A stretch of 64,000 nt of DNA, taken from positions 62,001 through 126,000 of the forward strand of contig NZ_JABEQL010000008.1 in assembly GCF_014174215.1 (NCBI RefSeq). The letters are read 5' to 3'. Of this stretch, positions 8,515 to 17,846 are shown in pieces. This stretch comes from Gluconacetobacter tumulicola. GTDB lineage: Bacteria; Pseudomonadota; Alphaproteobacteria; Acetobacterales; Acetobacteraceae. Every line of letters starts with the position of its first letter. Within the stretch, counting starts at the first letter, position 1. The notes under the pieces were generated by a model. That model searched no databases. It was not told where the DNA came from and saw only the letters and a program-made list of their open reading frames with translations. A program made the position numbers and the translations under genes.

Positions 8515-9195
8515 ATGGATCTTTCGTTCAGTCATTTTCCGTTCGACCTGGTGCTCTTCGGGCTGATTGCGGCGTTTCTCGCGCTGCGGCTGCGCGGCAT
8601 CCTGGGGACACGGGTGGGGGTCGAGCCCGCATCGCCCGCCGCCCCGGCACCCCGGCCGGGGCCGGTGATCGAAGGCCGGGCCGAGCCGCCGGCCGCGCTG
8701 ACCGACTATGACGTGCCGGCGCCCGAGACCAGGGTGGGCCAGGTGCTGGGTGCCATCGCCGGGCAGGAACGTGAGTTCGTGCCGGCGCAGTTCCTGCGTG
8801 GGGTCGAGGTGTCGTTCCGCCAGGTGGTCCAGGCTTTCGGCGCCGGCGACCGCGCCATGCTGCGCGAACGCCTGACCGCCGAGGCATTCAGCGCGTTCGA
8901 CGCCGCGATCCAGTCGCGCGAGCAGGCGGGTGAGACCCAGAAGAGCGAGGTCCGTGCCATCGGCGGCCTGGCGATCGTCGATGCGGCCATCGACCAGATG
9001 GCAGGAGCGCCGTGCGCGCGGATCGACGTCCGTATCGTCTCGGACCAGATCAGCCTGACGCTGGACAAGGACGGGCATCCGGTGGCCGGAACCGACGCCG
9101 TGACCGAATTCTCGGATCTGTGGACGTTCGAGCGTCTGCTTGGCGTGTCGATCGGCGGCGCGGCCTGGCGTCTGGCGGCCAGCCGCAGCGCCTGA
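8515..9195 (+). CDS. Tim44-like domain membrane-anchored protein
   Basis: This 226-residue protein has one N-terminal membrane segment (FDLVLFGLIAAFLAL), a Pro/Ala-rich linker of about 40 residues, then a Tim44-like domain (FVPAQFLRGVEVSFRQVVQA to SDLWTFERLL). In mitochondria Tim44 tethers Hsp70 to the import channel; the bacterial homologue (TimA) has no settled role and is thought to act at the inner membrane. ATG 8515 is chosen; TTG 8509 and GTG 8512 are in frame just before it. It lies between secB (divergent) and mltA, the usual context. Confidence 0.88.
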   Translation: MDLSFSHFPFDLVLFGLIAAFLALRLRGILGTRVGVEPASPAAPAPRPGPVIEGRAEPPAALTDYDVPAPETRVGQVLGAIAGQEREFVPAQFLRGVEVSFRQVVQAFGAGDRAMLRERLTAEAFSAFDAAIQSREQAGETQKSEVRAIGGLAIVDAAIDQMAGAPCARIDVRIVSDQISLTLDKDGHPVAGTDAVTEFSDLWTFERLLGVSIGGAAWRLAASRSA

Positions 9196-9281
9196 AGGAT
9201 CTCCCTCCGCGACCGTCGCGGTTCCCGAATATAAGAGCAAGTCTGGCTGTTTCCTTGAGCTATTTCCGCCTGTCCAACGTC

Positions 9282-10412
9282 ATGCGGGGCGTCTGTGCCG
9301 CCGCAATCCTTCTGCTGTCCGCCTGCGCCGAAACGGGCCAAGGCGAGCGTCAGCCCGTCGCTTTTTCCTCCCTGTCGGGCTGGGGCCCGGACGAGGCGGG
9401 GCGGGCCCTGCCGGTATTCCTGAAGGAATGCCGCCATCTCGGCCGCCTGCCCGCCGAGACGACGCTGGGGACCGAAAGCGGCCCTGGGGCGCGTGTGGGC
9501 GACTGGCTGCCCGCCTGCCGGGCGGCGGCGGTGCTGCCCGTCGATGACAATGCGGCGGCGCAGCGCTTCTATGAAACATGGTTCCAGCCGGTCCTGATGT
9601 CGTCGTCGGCGCTCTTCACCGGCTATTACGAGCCGGAGGTCCGGGGCGCTTTGTCGCGTGGTGGTGTCTACCAGACGCCGGTCTATCGCGTGCCTGACGA
9701 TCTGACGCGGGCGCGGGCCACCGATGGGCGCATGGTGTCTGGCCATTGGCAGGGCGGGCAGTTCGTGCCGTACTGGTCGCGCGCGCAGATCGATGCCGGG
9801 GCATTGGCGGGGCGGAACCTGGAAATGCTCTGGGTCGCCGATCCGGCGGACCTGTTCTTCCTGCAGATCCAGGGGTCGGGCCGGGTGCGCCTGCCGAGCG
9901 GGCAGATCGTGCGGTTGTGCTTCGGCGGCAAGAACGGGCAGCCCTATGTGCCGCTGGGCCGTGTCCTGGTACAGAAGGGCGAGATGAGCGAGGATGACGT
10001 CAGCATGCAGTCGATCCGTGCCTGGCTGGCGGCCCACCCCGAGCAGGCGCGCGCGGTGATGGAGGAGAATCCGAATTACGTGTTCTTCAATGCCCTGGAT
10101 GATGTGCCGGTCAGTCTGGGTGCGCCCGGTGCGATGGGCGTGCCGCTGGAACCGGGCCGGTCGGCGGCGGTGGATCGGGGGGTGATTCCCCTGGGCACGC
10201 CCATGTGGGTGGAGACGAGCTTGCCGGCGCCGTCGAACCAGACCTGGCGGCGGCTGGTCTATGCGCAGGATATCGGCACCGATATCAAGGGCGCCGCGCG
10301 GGCCGACCTTTTCCTGGGCTGGGGCGACGAGGCCGAACAGACCGCCGGAGCCATGCGCCAGTCCGGCCGGCTGATTGCCCTGCTGCCTCGTCCTGTCGTT
10401 ACCCGACCCTGA
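9282..10412 (+). CDS. mltA: Membrane-bound lytic murein transglycosylase A
   Basis: MltA cleaves peptidoglycan glycan strands to 1,6-anhydro ends from the outer membrane. The 376-residue protein starts with a lipoprotein signal whose lipobox LLSAC ends at Cys 15. It shows the MltA domain (FTGYYEPEVRG, LEMLWVADPADLFFLQIQGSGR) and the C-terminal 3D domain with YAQDIGTDIKG and DLFLGWGDEAE, including the catalytic aspartate region. An upstream TTG at 9255 would add nine residues. Its stop overlaps the next start by one base (TGATG). Confidence 0.95.
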   Translation: MRGVCAAAILLLSACAETGQGERQPVAFSSLSGWGPDEAGRALPVFLKECRHLGRLPAETTLGTESGPGARVGDWLPACRAAAVLPVDDNAAAQRFYETWFQPVLMSSSALFTGYYEPEVRGALSRGGVYQTPVYRVPDDLTRARATDGRMVSGHWQGGQFVPYWSRAQIDAGALAGRNLEMLWVADPADLFFLQIQGSGRVRLPSGQIVRLCFGGKNGQPYVPLGRVLVQKGEMSEDDVSMQSIRAWLAAHPEQARAVMEENPNYVFFNALDDVPVSLGAPGAMGVPLEPGRSAAVDRGVIPLGTPMWVETSLPAPSNQTWRRLVYAQDIGTDIKGAARADLFLGWGDEAEQTAGAMRQSGRLIALLPRPVVTRP

Positions 10413-11266
10413 TGGCACCGCGAAGCGGGTCTGGCACCCGCACCCGTCCCCCCCGCGCCGTGCGCCAGGCGATCGGGCCGCATCTGCTGGTGCGGAATGA
10501 CTGCCTGCGCGAGCTGCGCCGGATGGAGGCGGATTCGGTCGATGTCGTCGTGACCTCGCCGCCCTACAATATCGGCCTGGGCTATCGGACCTATCGCGAC
10601 CGTATGTCCGAACCCCAGTATCTGGACTGGATGATGGCGGTCGCGCGTGAACTGCATCGGGTGATGCGGCCGGATGGTTCGTTCTTTTTGAATATCGCGG
10701 GATCGTCGGCGCAGCCGTGGCTGCCGTTCGAACTGGCGGTTCGGCTGCGCGAGATTTTCCATCTGCAGAATCATATCAGCTGGATCAAGTCGATCTCGGT
10801 CCATGACGACACGTATGGGCATTTCAAGCCGGTCAACAGCACGCGTTACATGCACCGTAACCACGAGCATCTGTTCCATCTGACTCGTTCCGGCACGGTG
10901 GAACTCAGCCGTCTGGATGTCGGGGTGCCGTACAAGGACAAATCGAACATCGCGCGGCGCGGGCATGAACAGGACAAGCGCTGTCGTGGCGACACCTGGT
11001 TCATTCCCTATGAAACGGTGCGCGACAAGGCGCAGAAATTCAATCATCCCGGGACGTTCCCGGTGCAGTTGCCGCGCATGTGCATCCGTCTGCATGGCCG
11101 GCCGGACCCGCTGGTCCTCGACCCGTTCATGGGCACGGGCACAACCCTGGTTGCCGCGCAGGCGGAAGGCGCGCGCGGCATCGGAATCGAACTGGACGCG
11201 GCCTATGTAAAAGTGGCGCGGGACCGGTTGAAACTGGCGATGGACGGGCATGATCTGTCCGATTGA
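10412..11266 (+). CDS. Orphan site-specific DNA methyltransferase (TSPPY type)
   Basis: This is an S-adenosylmethionine-dependent DNA amino-methyltransferase. TSPPYNIGLGY (catalytic motif IV) lies at residues 48-58 and DPFMGTGTT (motif I) starts at Asp 237, the beta-class order. SPPY is seen in both N4-cytosine and some N6-adenine enzymes, so the modified base is open. At 284 residues it is a complete enzyme. No restriction endonuclease or specificity subunit is next to it, so it looks solitary. It overlaps the mltA stop by one base and is probably co-transcribed with it. ATG 10412 is the first start after mltA. Confidence 0.88.
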   Translation: MAPRSGSGTRTRPPRAVRQAIGPHLLVRNDCLRELRRMEADSVDVVVTSPPYNIGLGYRTYRDRMSEPQYLDWMMAVARELHRVMRPDGSFFLNIAGSSAQPWLPFELAVRLREIFHLQNHISWIKSISVHDDTYGHFKPVNSTRYMHRNHEHLFHLTRSGTVELSRLDVGVPYKDKSNIARRGHEQDKRCRGDTWFIPYETVRDKAQKFNHPGTFPVQLPRMCIRLHGRPDPLVLDPFMGTGTTLVAAQAEGARGIGIELDAAYVKVARDRLKLAMDGHDLSD

Positions 11267-11359
11267 TCGACCCGATCAATCGTTTTTATGAAAAATATGA
11301 TTTTGACATATGTTTTATAGATCCGGCACACCCTTCCAGAAATGGTAGGAGAAATCGAC

Positions 11360-12784
11360 GTGTCGGTGCGCAAGGCAATAGTTTCGGTCGCGGTTCTGGG
11401 GATTGTCGCCTATGGCGGCGTGGTGGGTTATCTGACCCATTTCGACCGTGAAACGGCACCGACGCTGGATACCCATTCGCCGACCCTGGCGGACCCGGTG
11501 GCTTCGGCGGCATTTGCCGCCATTCGTGAGGCACGATGCGATTATTGCCATGCGCGCAATGTCGATTTGCCCTTCTATTTCCACGTGCCGGTGGCCAATC
11601 AGCTGATGCAGCGCGATCTGGATCAGGGATTGCGCCACTTCCGGGTCGAACCGGTGATCGAGGCCTTCCAGACCGGTGCCGTTCCCTCCGAGGAACAACT
11701 GGCGCGGATCGAGGAAGTGGTTCGCCAGAACCGCATGCCGCCGACGCTTTACCTGCTGATGCATTGGCATGCCCATCTGTCGCAGGCGCAGCGCGATGCG
11801 CTGCTGAACTGGGTTGCCGCCGAGCGGCGCGCGCATTACGCGACGCCGGGCGTTGCTGCGCGCTTCGCCGGGGAGCCGGTCCAGCCCGTGCCCGAAAGCG
11901 TGTCCGTCGACGCGGCCAAGGTGGCCCTGGGCCAGCGCCTGTTCTTCGACAAGCAATTGTCGGGCGATGGCACGCTGAACTGCGCCAGTTGCCATGCGCT
12001 GGATCATGGCGGCGTGGATGGGCGCGTCACGGCGCTGGGGATCAATGGCCAGCATGGCCCGATCAATGTGCCGACCGTCTATGACGCGGTGTTCAACAAG
12101 AGTCAGTTCTGGAACGGGCGGGCCGCCACGCTGGCCGACCAGGCGGCCGGTCCGGTCATGAACCCGCTGGAAATGGGCTCGCATGACTGGACGCTGGTTG
12201 CCGACAAGGTGAAGCAGGACCCGAGCTATGTCTCGGCCTTCCATGATGCGTTCGGTTCCGACGATATCGACAAGGACCGGATGACCACGGCCATCGCGGA
12301 ATATGAAAAGACGCTGATCACGCCCGACAGCCGCTTCGACCGCTACCTGAAGGGCGATGAGCAGGCCCTGAATGCGCAGGAGAAGAACGGTTACGCGCTG
12401 TTCAAGAGCGTGGGCTGCTCGGGCTGCCATACCGGCGTCTCGCTGGGTGGCCAGGCGTTCGAGGTGATGGGGCTGGAAGGCGATTATTTCGCGGCGCGCG
12501 GGGGAGCCGTGACCGATGCCGACAGGGGGCGCTACACCGTCTCCGGGTCACCGGACGACATGGAGCGTTTCAAGGTGCCGAACCTGCGCAATATCGCGCT
12601 GACCGCACCCTATTTCCACGATGGCAGCGTGAAGACGCTGGAAGACGCGGTGCGGCTGATGGCGCGTTATCAGACGCCCGATCACACCCTGTCCGACCAT
12701 GACGTCGCCGATATCGTGGCCTTCCTGCGGACCTTGACCGGCACCTATCAGGGACAGCCCCTGGCCGGTACCGAGGCGCCCTGA
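11360..12784 (+). CDS. Triheme cytochrome c peroxidase (YhjA/Ccp-like)
   Basis: The protein has an N-terminal membrane anchor (residues 6-25) and three c-type heme sites: CDYCH at 60-64, CASCH at 208-212 and CSGCH at 353-357. The last two belong to the diheme MauG/CcpA peroxidase domain. The extra N-terminal heme domain is the hallmark of E. coli YhjA-type membrane peroxidases, which take electrons from quinol to reduce hydrogen peroxide in the periplasm. Length, 474 residues, matches. GTG 11360 is preferred over ATG 11342 because aggaga lies seven bases upstream of it. It sits between the methyltransferase and smr. Confidence 0.9.
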   Translation: MSVRKAIVSVAVLGIVAYGGVVGYLTHFDRETAPTLDTHSPTLADPVASAAFAAIREARCDYCHARNVDLPFYFHVPVANQLMQRDLDQGLRHFRVEPVIEAFQTGAVPSEEQLARIEEVVRQNRMPPTLYLLMHWHAHLSQAQRDALLNWVAAERRAHYATPGVAARFAGEPVQPVPESVSVDAAKVALGQRLFFDKQLSGDGTLNCASCHALDHGGVDGRVTALGINGQHGPINVPTVYDAVFNKSQFWNGRAATLADQAAGPVMNPLEMGSHDWTLVADKVKQDPSYVSAFHDAFGSDDIDKDRMTTAIAEYEKTLITPDSRFDRYLKGDEQALNAQEKNGYALFKSVGCSGCHTGVSLGGQAFEVMGLEGDYFAARGGAVTDADRGRYTVSGSPDDMERFKVPNLRNIALTAPYFHDGSVKTLEDAVRLMARYQTPDHTLSDHDVADIVAFLRTLTGTYQGQPLAGTEAP

Positions 12785-12902
12785 GGCACCATCGGTGAAG
12801 CAGCGCGCGTCCGGGCTTCGATTGGGGCGCGAACTGCTTTAAGATCAGGTGCATCGGGGCGATGGGCGGCATGGGGTCGCCCGCCGGCAGGCGGGGAGAA
12901 GG

Positions 12903-13490
12903 GTGGTGCGCCGTCGGCGGGTTCTCGGGAAAGACGAACAGGCGCTGTGGACGGCCTTCGTGCGCGATATCCGGCCGCTGGCCCGCAAGGCGGTGCGGCC
13001 GAAGCCGGTGGATGCTGCGCCGCCCGTGCCGGCGGCCTCCGCCCCATCGGCTGATGATCGTGTTGCCCGTTCTGCGCCTCCGGCGCCGCCGTCCGACCTG
13101 CCTCGTGTGGGGCGGCCGGCCTATACGCTGGTCCGGTCGCGGGCCGAGATTGCGATCGGCCAACGGGGGCCGGGTCTGGACGATACAAGCTGGCGGACGT
13201 TGGTCAGCGGCAAGCTGCGTCCGTCGCGGACGCTCGACCTGCATGGCCAGAACGCGCAGGCCGCCTTTCAGCGCCTGCATGCCTTTCTGGTGCAGGCGCG
13301 TTCCGACAATCTGCGATGCGTGGAAGTCATTACCGGGCTGGGCTCGGGCCGGGAAGGCGGGGTCCTGCGGCGCGAACTCCCGTTCTGGCTGGGGCGGCCG
13401 GATCTGCGGCCGCTGATCCTGGCGGTCGTGCATCCTCATGCCGCCAATCAGGGTTCGGTTCGTATCCTGCTGCGCCGGGCGCGCGGCTGA
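12903..13490 (+). CDS. Smr domain protein
   Basis: The C-terminal half is a Smr domain (MutS2-type nicking-domain fold). It shows the TLDLHGQNAQAAFQRL motif with the D-L-H-G signature, ITGLGSGREGGVLR, and the end AANQGSVRILLRR. The N-terminal part is basic and Pro/Ala-rich without recognisable fold. GTG 12903 or 12906, behind a strong gggagaaggg, gives about 195 residues; earlier in-frame codons lack a site. In alphaproteobacteria this gene usually follows mltA; here two genes separate them. Smr proteins act on nucleic acids; the target here is unknown. Confidence 0.85.
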   Translation: MVRRRRVLGKDEQALWTAFVRDIRPLARKAVRPKPVDAAPPVPAASAPSADDRVARSAPPAPPSDLPRVGRPAYTLVRSRAEIAIGQRGPGLDDTSWRTLVSGKLRPSRTLDLHGQNAQAAFQRLHAFLVQARSDNLRCVEVITGLGSGREGGVLRRELPFWLGRPDLRPLILAVVHPHAANQGSVRILLRRARG

Positions 13491-13518
13491 GCTTGAAACC
13501 GGCGCTGCAGGCTGCCTC

Positions 13519-14610
13519 TTATCCTAATCGCCATTCCGGCGTGTGAACGGCCAGCCAGCGGCGCAGCATCAGGACGGCCGAGATCTCGCCGGTCATGTCA
13601 TGCAGGTAGCGGCCGCAATCCGGTCCGCTGACCAGGGCGCGGCCGGAATCATTCTTCAGCGGGTCGAGCGCGCCCTGGGTGACGGCGACGCCGACCGCGT
13701 GGCGCCAGGCGGCGACCTGTGCCGGTGGGGTCAGCATCGGCAGCACGAGTCCGATATCGAGCGATGCGGCAGCCGCGACGACCTTCCATGCCTCGTACAG
13801 CAGGCCCGTGGGGGCGCGGCCGCGTTCCTGGCTGAAACGTTCGGCGAAGGTCTGCACGGGCTGGCCATGCACGGTCGCGCGTACGGTGTCGTTCAGCGTG
13901 AAGAGGGGCGTGACGCCGCTCTGTTCCAGCGGTGCCAGCAGGGCGTCCAGAGCCTCGGGCGTCATCGGGTCGGAGATCTGCACCACGTCCACCTTGCCGT
14001 CGCGCAGCGCGGCCAGGGCCTCCTGCGGGGCGGCAAAGCCCATGACCGGGATCGGCCGGAAGCCGAACATCGCCATTGCCATCACGGTGGCCAGTTCGAT
14101 GCCGTGGTCGCTGGAAACCGCCACGCGTATCGGCCGGTCGCGGACGAGGTCGCGCAAAGTGCGATGCAGGTCGGCCCGACCCACCACGATGGGCGAGACC
14201 AGGCTGAACATCAGCGGGACCCAGCGCCCGAAATCGTAATGGGCGCGCGGGTCGCCGGCCAGCGAGGCCACCAGCGCCGCGCCGGGCACCAGCAGGGCCG
14301 TGGTGCCGTCCGGCACCGTCCTTGTATCGAACTGGTTGGCGCCGGTTACGCCGTCCAGCCCGCTGGTCAGGTGCGTGGGGAGCGGAGAGGGAGATTCCAG
14401 TCCCTGTGCCAGTGCGGGGGCCAGCACCGTACTCCAGCGGCCGGCGGCACTTTCAGCGCTGCCGGCGACCAGCAGGGTGGGGTCGACGATGGCGCCGCCG
14501 GCCGGGGCGATGGCGGCGACGTGCGTCAGGGAGCCGGCATGGGCGGCAGGAATGCCGACGAGTGCGGAGAGACCCGCCATGGCAAGAAACTGGCGGCGGC
14601 GCATGCGCAT
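13519..14610 (-). CDS. Exported solute-binding protein, Bug/TctC-like (tentative)
   Basis: The 363-residue protein begins with a twin-arginine-type signal (RRRQFLAMAGLSALVG, cleavage after AHA near residue 25). The mature part resembles Bug/TctC substrate-binding proteins of tripartite tricarboxylate transporters. It has the ALLVPGAALVASLAGDPRAHYDFGRWVPL region, IRVAVSSDHGIELATVMAM, and ALAALRDGKVDVVQISDP. No TctA/TctB membrane genes lie nearby, which is normal for orphan Bug proteins. It converges with smr. The family call is by overall pattern, and the ligand is unknown. Confidence 0.55.
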   Translation of the reverse strand: MRMRRRQFLAMAGLSALVGIPAAHAGSLTHVAAIAPAGGAIVDPTLLVAGSAESAAGRWSTVLAPALAQGLESPSPLPTHLTSGLDGVTGANQFDTRTVPDGTTALLVPGAALVASLAGDPRAHYDFGRWVPLMFSLVSPIVVGRADLHRTLRDLVRDRPIRVAVSSDHGIELATVMAMAMFGFRPIPVMGFAAPQEALAALRDGKVDVVQISDPMTPEALDALLAPLEQSGVTPLFTLNDTVRATVHGQPVQTFAERFSQERGRAPTGLLYEAWKVVAAAASLDIGLVLPMLTPPAQVAAWRHAVGVAVTQGALDPLKNDSGRALVSGPDCGRYLHDMTGEISAVLMLRRWLAVHTPEWRLG

Positions 14611-14769
14611 CTAGGCCCGACCGGGCTGGTGGTCAGAACAAGGGTGGGGTCGGGTAGCGGGCAAAGGCGGCATCTCCACGGCAGGGGACATTCCAGCGCC
14701 TGTGTTGCGCTGGAATGCGGCGAGTCTATGGCAGGTGCCGGGGCGGCCCACGGCGGCGAAGGCGTGATT

Positions 14770-15672
14770 TTACGGCCAGTGGACCTCGGGGGGAAGACTC
14801 ATCAGGATCGCTTCGGTATTCCCGCCGGTTTTCAGGCCGAACAGGGTGCCGCGATCGTGGATCAGGTTGAATTCCACGTAGCGGCCGCGCCGGACCAGTT
14901 GGGCGCGGCGCTCCTCCTCGGTCCAGCGTTCGTTCATGCGGTGCCGAACGATGGCGGGGTAGGTCTCGAGGAAGGCCAGGCCGACATCGCGGGTGAAGGC
15001 GAAATCGGCCGCCACGTCGCCGGTGTTCAGCCGGTCGTAGAAGATGCCGCCCAGGCCCCGGGGCTCGTTCCGGTGGGGCAGGAAGAAATAGCGGTCGCAC
15101 CATTCCTTGAAGCGCGGATAATAGGCCGGGTCGTGCCGGTCGCAGGCGGTGCGGAAGCCGGCATGGAACCGGACAGCGTCCTCCTGTGCCTCGGCACTGT
15201 CGGGGAACATCGGCGTCAGGTCGCCGCCACCGCCGAACCACCCTTCGGTGGTGATGATCATCCGCGTGTTGAAATGGGCGGCGGGGACGCGGGGATTGCA
15301 CATATGGGCCACCAGGCTGATGCCGGTGGCGAAGAAGCGCGGGTCCTCGGCGGCGCCGGGGATGTTGGCGCGGAATTCCGGGCTGAACGTGCCCGACACC
15401 GTCGAGACGTTGACGCCCACCTTCTCGAACACCCGGCCGCGCATCAGGCTGATGACCCCGCCGCCGCCGGGCGTGCCGTCCTCGTTCACGCGGTCCCAAG
15501 GGGTGCGGGCAAAGGTGCCCGGGGCCTCGCGGCCGGGCAGGGTCTGTACGTCGTCGGCATCCTGCTCGATCTGTTCGAAGACGCTGCAGATCCGGTCGCG
15601 CAGGGTCTCGAACCAGGCGCGGGCCTCTTCCTTCATATGGTCGTGGGGGATGGGCGCGCGGGTCTCTGTCAT
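14770..15672 (-). CDS. hemF: Oxygen-dependent coproporphyrinogen-III oxidase
   Basis: HemF converts coproporphyrinogen III to protoporphyrinogen IX using oxygen. The 300-residue protein contains the family strings [53 protein letters not shown], and a C-terminal ESILMSLPP-like [12 protein letters not shown]. The length is normal. It is divergent from the cytochrome b gene, linking heme supply to a heme-bearing complex. Oxygen dependence fits an obligate aerobe. Confidence 0.96.
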   Translation of the reverse strand: MTETRAPIPHDHMKEEARAWFETLRDRICSVFEQIEQDADDVQTLPGREAPGTFARTPWDRVNEDGTPGGGGVISLMRGRVFEKVGVNVSTVSGTFSPEFRANIPGAAEDPRFFATGISLVAHMCNPRVPAAHFNTRMIITTEGWFGGGGDLTPMFPDSAEAQEDAVRFHAGFRTACDRHDPAYYPRFKEWCDRYFFLPHRNEPRGLGGIFYDRLNTGDVAADFAFTRDVGLAFLETYPAIVRHRMNERWTEEERRAQLVRRGRYVEFNLIHDRGTLFGLKTGGNTEAILMSLPPEVHWP

Positions 15673-15828
15673 GCTCGGATCATCTTCTGTGTCGAACGGG
15701 TCGTCTGGGTAGGCGGAAAGGGGCTTTTGAAACAGCGTCCATAGAGTCCGATCATGGGGGCAATTGCAAGAAGGGGCGGGGGGCCGTTATGGAAGGCGGG
15801 CGCCGTTGGGGCGGAGGATTGAGGACCG

Positions 15829-17067
15829 ATGACGGACGCTGGTTCCCGCGATATGCCGGATGAACGGGAGAAGACGGGCGTGGTGGCCTGGCTGGACGCG
15901 CGCCTGCCGGTCGTCTCGGCCTTTCGCCGGGAATATGTCGACTACCGGACGCCGCGCAACCTGAACGGGCTGTGGAATTTCGGTGCGATCCTGACGGTCG
16001 TGCTGCTGGTGATGCTGGCCACGGGCATCTTCCTGGCGATCAACTATACGCCGACTGCCGCCGGGGCCTTTGCGTCGGTCGAGGCGATCGAACGCCAGGT
16101 GCCCAGCGGGTGGCTGCTGCGGTCGATCCATGTCACGGGCGCCAGCATGTTCCTGGCGGCGCTGTATATCCACCTGTTTCGCGGCCTGTATTACGGGTCC
16201 TACAAGGCGCCGCGCGAGATGCTGTGGCTGACCGGGCTGGTGCTGCTGGCCATGGTGATGTTCACCGCCTTTGCCGGTTACGTGCTGCCCTGGGGGCAGA
16301 TGTCGTATTGGGGCGCCGATGTCGCGGGCAAGGCCGTCGATGCGATCCCTGGGGTAGGGCCGTGGCTGGAACATTTCCTCCGGGGCGCCGATGCGCCGGG
16401 GGACGTGTCGCTGCACCGCTTCTTTATCCTGCACATGGTGCTGGCCTTCGCGGTGCTGGGCGTGGTGGGCGTCCATGTCGCGGCGCTGCATGTGACCGGC
16501 TCGAACAATCCTCTCGGGATCGAGCCGGCGGGGCCGCGCGATACGGTGCCTTTCCATCCTTATTATACAAGCAAGGACGCGCTGGGGTTGGTCCTGTTTG
16601 CGCTGCTGTTCGCGGTGGTGATGTTCTTCCTGCCGAATGTGGTGTTCGAGGCCGAGAATTTCCGCCCCGCCAACCCGCTGCATACGCCGGCCGATATCGA
16701 GCCCGAATGGTATTTCCTGCCGTTCTACGGGATATTGCAGTCGGTTCCGTCGAAATTCGGTGGGCTGCTGGCTTCGGTGGGCGCGATCCTGGTGCTGTTC
16801 CTGGTGCCGTGGCTCGACCGTTCGCCGATCCGCTCCGCGCGGTTCCGGCCGCTTTATCGGGTCTGCATGGGGTTGCTGGTCGTCTGCTTCATCCTGCTGG
16901 GCTTTGTCGGTCGCCATCATGCGCAGGGAGGGTGGATGATCGCCGGACGGGTGGCGGTGGTCTATTATTTCGCGCATTTCCTGGTCCTGCTGCCGCTGTC
17001 GGCCCGCACCGAGCGCGGGATCGTTCTGCCGGATGGCATTACCGATGCCGGGAGGCGTGGGGCATGA
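15829..17067 (+). CDS. petB: Cytochrome b of the ubiquinol-cytochrome c reductase (bc1) complex
   Basis: Cytochrome b carries the two b hemes and both quinone sites of complex III in the inner membrane. The 412-residue protein has about eight membrane segments and the heme-ligand histidine pairs (RSIHVTGASMFLAALYIH and FFILHMVLAFAVLGVVGVHV). It also has the PEWY quinol-site motif in PEWYFLPFYGIL. Usually the Rieske iron-sulfur gene petA sits directly upstream; here the neighbour is hemF on the other strand and only 156 bases separate them. petC overlaps the end by four bases. Confidence 0.95.
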   Translation: MTDAGSRDMPDEREKTGVVAWLDARLPVVSAFRREYVDYRTPRNLNGLWNFGAILTVVLLVMLATGIFLAINYTPTAAGAFASVEAIERQVPSGWLLRSIHVTGASMFLAALYIHLFRGLYYGSYKAPREMLWLTGLVLLAMVMFTAFAGYVLPWGQMSYWGADVAGKAVDAIPGVGPWLEHFLRGADAPGDVSLHRFFILHMVLAFAVLGVVGVHVAALHVTGSNNPLGIEPAGPRDTVPFHPYYTSKDALGLVLFALLFAVVMFFLPNVVFEAENFRPANPLHTPADIEPEWYFLPFYGILQSVPSKFGGLLASVGAILVLFLVPWLDRSPIRSARFRPLYRVCMGLLVVCFILLGFVGRHHAQGGWMIAGRVAVVYYFAHFLVLLPLSARTERGIVLPDGITDAGRRGA

Positions 17068-17846
17068 AGGGAGAGATGCGGTTGCGGTTCGGCTTCCTGC
17101 TGGGCCTTCTGGCGTCGCTTGCCGATATCTCTCACGCGATGGCGCAGGCGGGGCCGCATGATCGGCCACCGCACCAGGTCTGGAGCTTCGAGGGGGCGCT
17201 GGGCCGTTTCGATCTCTCGGCCGTCCAGCGCGGCTACGCCGTTTATGCGCAGGTCTGTTCGGCCTGCCATGGCATGAAATCCATGACCTATGGCGACCTG
17301 GCGGCGATGGGGCTGACCATGGAGCAGGTCAGCCGGATCGCGGCCACGCAGCAGGTGCCGGGTGGGGTGGATGCGCAGGGCGACCCTGTCACGCGGGCTG
17401 CGACGCCGGCCGATCATTTCCGTGATCCGTTCGCCAACCCGGAGGCCGCTGCGGCAGCCAATAACGGTGTGGCGCCGCCGGACCAGTCACGGCTGGCGCT
17501 GGTCTATCCTGGGGGGGCGGACCGGATCTATGCGGTGCTGACCGGCTATCGGGAGGCTCCGGCGGCCTATCGCCCCAGCCATGCCGGCGCGGTATACAAT
17601 CCCTATGCAAGCGGTCGGGAAATCGCGATGCCGCCGCCATTGCGTGACGGGCAGGTTGTCTATACCGACGGCACGCCCGCCACCACGGCGCAGGAGGCGC
17701 GCGATGTCACCACCTTCCTGGCGTGGGTGGCGCAGCCCCACCTGGAGGCGCGCCATCGCCTGGGTATGCAGGTGGTGTTGTATCTTCTGTTCCTTGCCGT
17801 CCTGGTGTTCCTTCTGAAACGGAGAGTCTGGTCCGATGTCCACTGA
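17064..17846 (+). CDS. petC: Cytochrome c1 of the bc1 complex
   Basis: Cytochrome c1 passes electrons from the Rieske centre to soluble or membrane cytochrome c. It has a signal peptide, one heme site CSACH at residues 65-69, the PPDQSRLALVYPGG region, an IAMPPPL segment that holds the methionine ligand, and a C-terminal membrane anchor (VVLYLLFLAVLVFLL) ending in a basic tail. At 260 residues it is typical. ATG 17064 overlaps the petB stop as ATGA. mtnP starts 11 bases before its end. Confidence 0.95.
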   Translation: MKGEMRLRFGFLLGLLASLADISHAMAQAGPHDRPPHQVWSFEGALGRFDLSAVQRGYAVYAQVCSACHGMKSMTYGDLAAMGLTMEQVSRIAATQQVPGGVDAQGDPVTRAATPADHFRDPFANPEAAAAANNGVAPPDQSRLALVYPGGADRIYAVLTGYREAPAAYRPSHAGAVYNPYASGREIAMPPPLRDGQVVYTDGTPATTAQEARDVTTFLAWVAQPHLEARHRLGMQVVLYLLFLAVLVFLLKRRVWSDVH

